Assembly (NCBI GenBank): GCA_903927855.1
Contig: CAIYOL010000393.1
Location: 1 to 11,435, forward strand
Reading direction: 5' to 3'
Source of the DNA: an uncultured Planctomycetota bacterium
Lineage (GTDB): Bacteria; Planctomycetota; Phycisphaerae; Sedimentisphaerales; Anaerobacaceae
Length of the DNA stretch: 11,435 nt
Below, piece after piece: positions 6,884-11,435 of this stretch. Both the position numbers and the translations under genes were made by a program. The notes under the pieces were generated by a model. That model searched no databases, had not been told where the DNA came from, and worked only from the letters and a program-made list of their open reading frames with translations. Every line of letters starts with the position of its first letter. The first letter of the stretch is position 1.

Positions 6884-7114
6884 ATGGCGAAGAAAAAGGC
6901 GGCAAAATCCAAAAAAGCATCCGCAAAAGCAGTTCCGGCAGGCAAACCATCCTCTCTAATCGATACCCGCGTTATTTTCTGCGGCGATAACCTCGACCAG
7001 TTGAAAAAATTCCCCGATGGATGCGTTGACCTTATCTATATCGACCCGCCTTTTAACTCCAACCGCAATTATGAGGTCTTCTGGGGCAAATCCAGATGTT
7101 GCGATTCAAATTAA
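6884..7114 (+). pseudogene. Truncated site-specific DNA methyltransferase (N-terminal remnant)
   Basis: A 76-residue frame. After a lysine/alanine-rich tail (MAKKKAAKSKKASAK) it has the clear start of an N6-adenine/N4-cytosine methyltransferase: VIFCGDNLDQLKKFPDG, then VDLIYIDPPFNSNRNYEVFW. This includes the catalytic DPPF motif, which normally sits near the front of a protein of several hundred residues. Similarity stops at FWGK (7079-7090); six unrelated residues and a stop follow, and no continuation is seen in the other frames before the ankyrin gene. The S-adenosylmethionine-binding and target-recognition parts are missing, so it cannot be a working enzyme. A TTGCAA/TATACT pair with a 16-bp spacer (6848-6875) could be its old promoter; no Shine-Dalgarno is visible. 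Probably the remnant of a restriction-modification or orphan methylase gene cut by the event that brought in the downstream DNA. Confidence 0.78.
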
Positions 7115-7158
7115 ATTTCGGAAGACAAAAAATGCAACCTTTTTTAGGGAGAAATACC

Positions 7159-8307
7159 ATGGTTAACACAAAAAAGTTGATGATTGTGCTGTTGGTTTTA
7201 CCGGCTGGTCTGATTTTTACAGGCTTTAAATCATCAGAAAAACCATATGTATGGCAGTCTGTTGATCCTAAATTACTGATTGCTATAGAAGATGGAAACA
7301 TAAGTGTTGTTGATTTCTTCGTCCGAGTATATCCATCAATGGTTAATTCAAAATGTTTCTTGGAAGCCTATAAGATTGGTGAAGAAAATAATGTAAAGTA
7401 TGCATGCCCAATCGACGGTGCTACCCCTTTGTATAATGCGATATGGTATGACCATTATGATATAGTTAAGTTGCTCCTTGAAAAAGGAGCAACTGTTAAT
7501 GTCAAAATCAGCGGTGTGTATTCATATGCTTTTGGTAAAACTCCTTTTCTGTTAGCAGTCCGCCAAGGTAGGAAAGAAATTTTACCACTTCTTATTGCCA
7601 ACGGTGCGAACTTGAACGCCAAAGACGAAAAGGGTGAAACACCTTTATGTAATGCAATTGGTGGGCGAAGCTGGTATGACAAAACCCCAGAAGAGAAGGC
7701 TACTAATGATGCTAATGATATGGAAATTGTAATGCTTCTTATTAAAAATGGAGCAGATGTTAAAAAAGCCAATAAAGACGGTACTCTCTTGCATTATGTT
7801 GCTGCACGTGGATGGTATGAAGTGGCAGAATTGCTCATTGCCAAAGGGGCTAATGTCAATGCAAGATACTATAAAGGCGAAGGCAGAATTTATGATGGTT
7901 ATACCGCTCTGCATTTTGCAGCAGAAAATGGGCACACGGATATAGTCAAACTTCTTATCACTAATGGTGCAAACGTCAATGCTAAAGAAGGTAGCGGCGA
8001 GACTCCTCTATGCATTGCGGCAAGTAAAGGTTACAGAAATATAGCAGAATTTCTCATCGCCAAGGGTGCAGACGTTAATGCTAAAGGACTCTACTTTTAC
8101 ACCCGATTTCATAGTTGTATTGAGGCCCCTACTGTCTTACACTATGCTGTCGATGGAAATAACATCGAAATAGTGAAACTTCTCATTGCAAACGGAGCAA
8201 ATGTTAATGCTAAAGCTAAAGATGGCATAACCCCTCTAAGGTTAGTAACACCAAACGGTCCAAGGGAAATAATCGACTTGCTCAAAAAGCACGGCGCTGT
8301 TGAGTAA
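7159..8307 (+). CDS. Secreted ankyrin-repeat protein
   Basis: A 382-residue protein. A Sec-type signal peptide (KKLMIVLLVLPAGLIFTGF, residues 5-23, no lipobox cysteine) is followed by about nine ankyrin repeats: a degenerate one at 35-63, then repeats near 88-116, 127-159, 160-207, 209-237, 248-280, 281-309, 324-355 and 357-380. The typical 'TPLxxAxxxGxxxIVxLLIxxGAxVNAK' pattern is clear. Four repeats carry extra loops (around 117-126, 168-186, 236-247 and 309-322). Such proteins bind other proteins; the partner is unknown and the signal peptide places it in the periplasm or outside. The frame extends upstream to 7096, but AGGGAG at 7146-7151 and the signal peptide favour ATG 7159. The DNA is clearly AT-richer than the leu operon, suggesting acquisition. 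It begins just after the methyltransferase remnant. Confidence 0.88.
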   Translation: MVNTKKLMIVLLVLPAGLIFTGFKSSEKPYVWQSVDPKLLIAIEDGNISVVDFFVRVYPSMVNSKCFLEAYKIGEENNVKYACPIDGATPLYNAIWYDHYDIVKLLLEKGATVNVKISGVYSYAFGKTPFLLAVRQGRKEILPLLIANGANLNAKDEKGETPLCNAIGGRSWYDKTPEEKATNDANDMEIVMLLIKNGADVKKANKDGTLLHYVAARGWYEVAELLIAKGANVNARYYKGEGRIYDGYTALHFAAENGHTDIVKLLITNGANVNAKEGSGETPLCIAASKGYRNIAEFLIAKGADVNAKGLYFYTRFHSCIEAPTVLHYAVDGNNIEIVKLLIANGANVNAKAKDGITPLRLVTPNGPREIIDLLKKHGAVE

Positions 8308-8413
8308 ATGGCGCTCTAATCTGGGGACACCATACTAATTTTTGAATATTGAATATTGAACATTAGGGACAATCACGAATTCTATTGGAAATGAGGCTCA
8401 GCGGTGTAGCTGA
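8308..8413. other. Intergenic stretch with REP/RAYT-type and heptamer repeats
   Basis: Contains TCTGGGGACACCATACTAAT (8320-8339), which I recognise as very close to the sequence often found beside REP-associated (Y1, IS200-like) transposase genes; no transposase is present. Directly after it are three tandem heptamers, GAATATT, GAATATT, GAACATT (8344-8364). No gene is supported. Confidence 0.55.
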
Positions 8414-8536
8414 CCAAAAATATACAGAGTTATATGGGAAATCCTAGGTAAGAAGTTTCAAGAATGGTTTGATGTTGAGTTTGGCTCTGAGGTAATAGAT
8501 TTTGTTGATGAGGAGATTAAGAGAGAGGAAATGTAG
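8414..8536 (+). pseudogene. Open frame without a start, possible gene remnant
   Basis: A 40-codon open frame after a TGA (8411-8413). Its second half reads KKFQEWFDVEFGSEVIDFVD and EEIKREEM, then TAG. The charged, helix-like composition looks protein-coding, but there is no ATG, GTG or TTG start with a ribosome binding site. Its stop codon touches the GAGGT Shine-Dalgarno of the next gene, so if an upstream start was lost, the two genes were once coupled. No family recognised. It could also be chance. Confidence 0.3.
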
Positions 8537-8545
8537 AGGTATTCT

Positions 8546-9010
8546 ATGGGTGACGATGGAACGTACGACAGAGCAATGATGGTACTAGGTCAAGCTATCG
8601 TTAATCTAAGCTATACATGGTTTATTGTATATGTTCTGTTAGGGTCATTAGTTAAAGTTGGTTTGATTCGTTTCATGAATAAAGATTTAGAACCTCGTTC
8701 AAGGCGGTTCTGGCCAGTATTCTTAGCTCATTTTATTTTTAGCATATTATTTGTCAATCCCTATACGTTGTTGTGGATAGTTTTTAACCTTACAGAGGAA
8801 ATGCCCATTTTGCTGTTATGGATTACTTGGTTAATCTACTTGATAATATTGCCTGTATTGCTGGACATATTATTTTTGAGAATTATCCCAAAAATTAAAC
8901 TGTTCAGATGGCTGTTATGGACTCCACCTCTGAAACAAGTAATAATAATCAATGTTGTCATATGCTTGGTATCTTTTATTGCAGCAGGTTGGGTTGCACG
9001 AGTTTTATAA
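8546..9010 (+). CDS. Hypothetical four-helix membrane protein
   Basis: A 154-residue hydrophobic protein with four predicted membrane helices (about 20-41, 56-80, 87-111 and 130-152) joined by short charged loops (MNKDLEPRSRR at 44-54; PKIKLFRW at 115-122). GAGGT sits 5 bases before the ATG at 8546, a good ribosome binding site. No enzymatic motif, no cysteine cluster and no family that I recognise. By the positive-inside rule the Arg/Lys-rich loops at 44-54 and 112-121 would be cytoplasmic, placing both ends outside; this is a guess. The AT-rich composition matches the ankyrin gene. Isolated in an accessory stretch, so the context gives no functional hint. Confidence 0.72.
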   Translation: MGDDGTYDRAMMVLGQAIVNLSYTWFIVYVLLGSLVKVGLIRFMNKDLEPRSRRFWPVFLAHFIFSILFVNPYTLLWIVFNLTEEMPILLLWITWLIYLIILPVLLDILFLRIIPKIKLFRWLLWTPPLKQVIIINVVICLVSFIAAGWVARVL

Positions 9011-9083
9011 TTGGAAAAAGCTCAAAATGCCGGAAGCCGCAACAGCAAAAATTTTTACTTTTAACTTTTGCCTTTTGAATTAT

Positions 9084-9124
9084 TTTACCCCATCCCCTAC
9101 GCCCTAAACCCTATCCCCTATACT
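9084..9124. repeat. Third copy of the CCCTATACCC-type repeat
   Basis: A C-rich stretch (TACCCCATCCCCTACGCCC, TAAACCCTATCCCCTATACTC) built from the same units, in the same orientation as the right arm of the S23 cassette at 4813-4844. There is no four-helix-bundle gene beside it, so it is either a solo end or a dispersed repeat that such cassettes use. Confidence 0.6.
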
Positions 9125-9443
9125 CTTTTCAATCAAAACCGTTGGTACCCCGAGAGGAAAATCGGAAAATTCGAAAAAATTTTTACTCCTTTAATCACAA
9201 CAAGTTAGCTCAAAAAGCACACTTTAAAAAGCCGGAATTTTCGCATCAATCGCGCATGTTCGTCCAATTGTAGAGAGAAAGTCTCTTTATGGAAAAGAGC
9301 AGAAGTTTACTTAGTCCGCTTATACAAAAGGTGAGCCGGACGCCTGATAAGGCGGGGCAGCATTGCTGCCGGGTGGTCGAGACGAAGACTTGCGCATCCC
9401 TTAGGGAGAGCACAAGCTTTGTCGAGAACGCCTCCCGGCCAAA
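9125..9443. other. Non-coding stretch, two adjacent hairpins
   Basis: No convincing gene on either strand. Two neighbouring inverted repeats are visible: CGCC-TGATAA-GGCG (9341-9354) and GGCAGC-ATT-GCTGCC (9356-9370). A TCCC-TTA-GGGA palindrome follows at 9398-9408. This could be repeat debris or a small structured RNA; no promoter or U-run settles it. Confidence 0.4.
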
Positions 9444-9500
9444 CCCTCTGCGCAATCTGCGTCGAAAGAACAGTGTTAATCTGGGTAATCTGTGGCTGAA
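9444..9500. repeat. Degenerate dispersed repeat (AATCTGxGTAATCTGTGG type)
   Basis: CTCTGCGCAATCTGCG followed by GTTAATCTGGGTAATCTGTG contains several related 'AATCTG(C/G)G' units. I recognise this wording as a common intergenic repeat in large environmental genomes, whose reverse strand reads as a spurious 'QITQIN' peptide. It is not a gene. Confidence 0.5.
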
Positions 9501-9527
9501 AATCGATCAATCAAAATGAACTAAATT

Positions 9528-9642
9528 ATGCGAAACGAACCCAATTTCCGAAAAAGTCAAATATTTATAACCGCAACTGTGACAATGAATTACAGCGAAA
9601 AACCAACATTGGACACTTGGTCAAAACGAACCCAAACGAAGC
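9528..9642 (+). repeat. Dispersed repeat encoding the spurious 'NEPNF' peptide
   Basis: The plus strand reads MRNEPNFRKSQ, and later LDTWSKRTQTKPIL. I associate this combination with multicopy repeats that appear as many 'hypothetical proteins' in planctomycete-like genomes. The unit AAACGAACCCAA recurs inside it (9533-9544 and 9624-9635). No ribosome binding site precedes the ATG. Treated as a repeat, not a gene; identification is from memory. Confidence 0.55.
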
Positions 9643-9675
9643 CAATTTTATCCGCCTATGTGGCGGATAAAATTG
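9643..9675. repeat. Perfect 14-bp inverted repeat
   Basis: CAATTTTATCCGCC (9643-9656) and GGCGGATAAAATTG (9662-9675) pair perfectly around the loop TATGT. It is followed at 9675-9696 by GCCCTGAGC...GTCGAAGGGC, an imperfect palindrome of the common CCCTGAGC-xTCGAAGGG type. There is no U-run, so this looks like a palindromic repeat nested in the NEPNF-type element. Confidence 0.75.
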
Positions 9676-9754
9676 CCCTGAGCAAAGTCGAAGGGCCTGT
9701 AGTTAGTAGCATCGAACTATTTATTTTTGGCTTTTTAACTTTCCGTTTTTCCCC

Positions 9755-9760
9755 TATAAT
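9755..9760 (+). promoter_or_regulatory. Predicted -10 box of the PEGA lipoprotein gene
   Basis: A perfect TATAAT preceded by a T-rich stretch without a good -35 (TTTTTA at the 17-bp spacing). Transcription would start near 9767, giving a leader of about 36 nt with AAGGAG at 9787-9792. Confidence 0.45.
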
Positions 9761-9802
9761 AGTGCAATAGAGCAATTTGATAACTTAAGGAGAGCTTGTT
9801 TT

Positions 9803-10207
9803 ATGAAAAAATGGAGTTTATCATCCGTAGTCTTGTTCGCCTGCTTAATTGCCAGTCTATTACTCAGCAGCTGCGTGGAAAGGCGTCTGACAATAAATAC
9901 TGAGCCGCAGGGGGCAATCGTAGTATTAAACGACGAGGAAATAGGCACTTCACCTGTTACGACTTCGTTTGAGTGGTATGGCGATTACGCTGTGAGAATA
10001 AGCAAAGAAGGTTTCCAGACCCTAAAGACCCATCGCAAGCTGAAGGCGCCGTGGTATGATTACTGCCCGTTTGATTTCTTCGCCAATTGTGTGAATCCGA
10101 AGAGAACCGTGGATTCTTACGAATGGTCCTTTACCCTCGCCCCGCTAACAGAACCAAACAGAGAAGACCTAATCCAGGACGCTCAGAAACTTAAAAAACA
10201 GCTCTAA
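9803..10207 (+). CDS. PEGA-domain lipoprotein
   Basis: A 134-residue envelope protein. The signal peptide ends in a lipobox LSSC (residues 21-24), so Cys24 would be lipidated. Residues about 27-77 form a PEGA domain: LTINTEPQGAIVVLNDEEIG, TSPVTTSFEWYGDYAVRISK and EGFQT show the usual 'v.S.P.gA.V.lng..iG.tP' pattern of this short beta-rich surface domain. The middle region WYDYCPFDFFANCVNP carries two cysteines that may pair in the periplasm. The C-terminus is charged and helical (REDLIQDAQKLKKQL). The start at 9803 follows AAGGAG by 10 bases. PEGA domains occur in cell-surface proteins of unknown ligand. It has its own likely promoter and converges on the membrane-protein gene at 10236. Confidence 0.88.
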   Translation: MKKWSLSSVVLFACLIASLLLSSCVERRLTINTEPQGAIVVLNDEEIGTSPVTTSFEWYGDYAVRISKEGFQTLKTHRKLKAPWYDYCPFDFFANCVNPKRTVDSYEWSFTLAPLTEPNREDLIQDAQKLKKQL

Positions 10208-10235
10208 AGTAAAAGCAATTGATAGCAACGAAGAA

Positions 10236-10616
10236 TTAAGTTTGGGCTGGGAAGAAGTAATCTCTGAAGCGTTCTCTAAATCGCAGCGAACGGTACTTTT
10301 TGAATAACAGCACTAAAACAACCACTGAAATACAAAGTGAAACAGCATAGAGAATACGTATTCGAAATCTCTGAAGTCTGGCCTGGTCATCTCGATAAAT
10401 ACGCCATATCTCCCCGGCCTGCTGAGACGTTATCTGCTTAGATTCGAAACCATCTTTAACAGCCTTAGTCAATTCATCCTCCGTTGAATAACCATATACC
10501 TCTGGAATAAGAATATCCAGGCCTTGCGTGAGTGTGAAGGCGAGAGATGCAATAAAAAGAAAGGCTACGGCGTACTCGATACAACCAAAAACGCCGATTA
10601 TAAGAGACTTGACCAT
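10236..10616 (-). CDS. Hypothetical two-helix membrane protein
   Basis: A 126-residue protein with two membrane helices (about 5-28 and 86-105), a soluble middle of about 55 residues rich in acidic residues (STEDELTKAVKDGFESKQ), and a basic tail (KKYRSLRFRERFRDYF). The basic tail after helix 2 suggests cytoplasmic ends with the middle outside. A GGAAGAG before the ATG at 10616 serves as ribosome binding site. It starts 26 bp after the epimerase stop on the same strand, so it is likely co-transcribed. No family recognised, and no catalytic motif. It may be an accessory of a surface-sugar pathway, inferred from position only. Its 3' end lies 28 bp from the end of the convergent PEGA gene; no terminator hairpin is visible between them. 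Confidence 0.7.
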   Translation of the reverse strand: MVKSLIIGVFGCIEYAVAFLFIASLAFTLTQGLDILIPEVYGYSTEDELTKAVKDGFESKQITSQQAGEIWRIYRDDQARLQRFRIRILYAVSLCISVVVLVLLFKKYRSLRFRERFRDYFFPAQT

Positions 10617-10642
10617 TTTTTCTCTTCCGAAAAACCTAAAAA

Positions 10643-11435
10643 TCAGAGAAGATTATCGCGATACCAGTCTATTGCGAGTTCGAGGCCTTGTTTGAATGTT
10701 ATGGCAGGTTTATATCCGATTGTTTTTTTAGCGAGGGTGATATCAGCAAGCGAATGTTTTACATCGCCGGGGCGCGGCACATCATATATCGGCTTAACAT
10801 TTTTGCCGAGCAGTTCGTTGATTATATCAATAACTTCATTAACAGTTACAGCTTGACCAGTAGCGATATTCAGGACATCGCCTTTTGTGTGTTTGGCCCT
10901 GGCAGCAAGGAGGTTGGCTTCGACAACACTATCGACATAGGTAAAATCCCGACTTTGCAGGCCGTCGCCGTAAATGGTCGGCGGTTCATTCTTCAGAACA
11001 GCCGTTACAAAAGCCGGTATTGCAGCTGCATATTGACTTGTCGGGTCCTGCTGCGGACCAAAAACGTTGAAATACCGCAGTGAAATAGTCTCAAGACCGA
11101 AGACTTTGTAAAATATCGAGCAGTAATATTCGCCGGCAAGTTTGGCGACTGCATAAGGCGAAAGGGGCTGAGGCAGCATTGTTTCAATTTTAGGCAAAGT
11201 CGGTGTATCGCCATAAGCTGCGGAACTTGCCGCATACACGAAGCGTTTTACACCGGCATCCCGAGCAGCTAAAAGAAGTGTGAAAGTCGCATCAAGGCAA
11301 TGTTTGTGCGTAGCGGCAGGGTCTTCAACACTACGCGGCACAGAGGGCAAAGCACCCTGGTGCAAACAGACATCGATATCCTTCATACAGGTGCGGGCAA
11401 TTTCTTTATCACCCATATCAGCTTCTATAAATTCA
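10643..11435 (-). CDS. NAD-dependent sugar epimerase/dehydratase, 3' part (cut by window edge)
   Basis: The last 264 or so residues of an extended short-chain dehydrogenase; the N-terminal NAD-binding GxxGxxG part is beyond the window. The frame stays open to the edge, so the Met at 11416 is internal. Counting from that Met: HQGALPSVPRSVEDP (19-33), YAASSAAYGD (61-70) with the active-site serine region, SPYAVAKLAGEYY with the catalytic Tyr88 and Lys92 of YxxxK, SLRYFNVFGPQQDP (112-125), and TIYGDGLQSRDFTYVDSVVEA (147-167). The 'ALPSVPRSVEDP' signature is typical of UDP-N-acetylglucosamine/UDP-glucose 4-epimerases of the WbpP/VipB type, which supply sugars for capsule, O-antigen or exopolysaccharide. 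Exact substrate cannot be fixed. The small membrane-protein gene follows after 26 bp. Confidence 0.9.
   Translation of the reverse strand, partial: EFIEADMGDKEIARTCMKDIDVCLHQGALPSVPRSVEDPAATHKHCLDATFTLLLAARDAGVKRFVYAASSAAYGDTPTLPKIETMLPQPLSPYAVAKLAGEYYCSIFYKVFGLETISLRYFNVFGPQQDPTSQYAAAIPAFVTAVLKNEPPTIYGDGLQSRDFTYVDSVVEANLLAARAKHTKGDVLNIATGQAVTVNEVIDIINELLGKNVKPIYDVPRPGDVKHSLADITLAKKTIGYKPAITFKQGLELAIDWYRDNLL

Noticed and set aside
9246..9510. Overlapping small ORFs on both strands of the 9.3-9.5 kb stretch
   Set aside because: They read through hairpins and AATCTG-type repeats, have no start signals and no protein-like pattern.
9528..9770. 80-residue ORF starting MRNEPNF
   Set aside because: No Shine-Dalgarno, contains palindromes and runs into the next promoter; best explained as a dispersed repeat.
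1..11435. CRISPR array, tRNA or rRNA gene
   Set aside because: No regularly spaced identical repeats, and no cloverleaf or rRNA-like sequence was seen on either strand.

Overview
The window looks like a chromosomal segment of an uncultured or little-studied bacterium. Planctomycetota (Phycisphaerae/Sedimentisphaerales-like) is my best guess. It rests on the style of the leucine enzymes, the TGS-domain GTPase, a PEGA lipoprotein, a four-helix-bundle (S23) gene, and dispersed repeats whose translated form (a peptide beginning NEPNF.KSQ) I associate with that group. This assignment is from memory and was not tested.

Layout. (1) Positions 1-6627, minus strand: a leucine-biosynthesis operon read right to left as promoter, leader, leuA, four-helix-bundle cassette, leuC, leuD, leuB, TGS-domain GTPase. 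A small nine-cysteine protein (DUF6485-like) and the start of an MFS transporter follow. (2) Positions 6628-9754: an AT-richer accessory stretch with REP-like palindromes, a decayed DNA methyltransferase start, a secreted ankyrin-repeat protein, a four-helix membrane protein and about 750 bases of degenerate repeats. (3) Positions 9755-11435: a PEGA lipoprotein on the plus strand, converging on a two-gene minus-strand unit. That unit is an NAD-dependent sugar epimerase, cut by the window edge, followed by a small two-helix membrane protein.

The leu genes encode the three enzymatic steps from 2-ketoisovalerate to 2-ketoisocaproate: LeuA condenses, LeuCD isomerises, LeuB oxidises and decarboxylates. 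Spacings are short (4-24 bp), except where the S23 cassette separates leuA from leuC.

Two things stand out. First, upstream of leuA there is a good promoter, a 27-codon leader ORF with five leucine codons within eight, and two mutually exclusive hairpins, the downstream one followed by a U-run. This reads as a leucine attenuator (leuL-like), with transcription apparently starting on the A of the leader AUG. Second, the S23 gene inside the operon is flanked by 32-nt imperfect inverted repeats of GGGTATAGGG/GGGGACAG type. It resembles a 23S rRNA intervening-sequence element, but sits between protein-coding genes.
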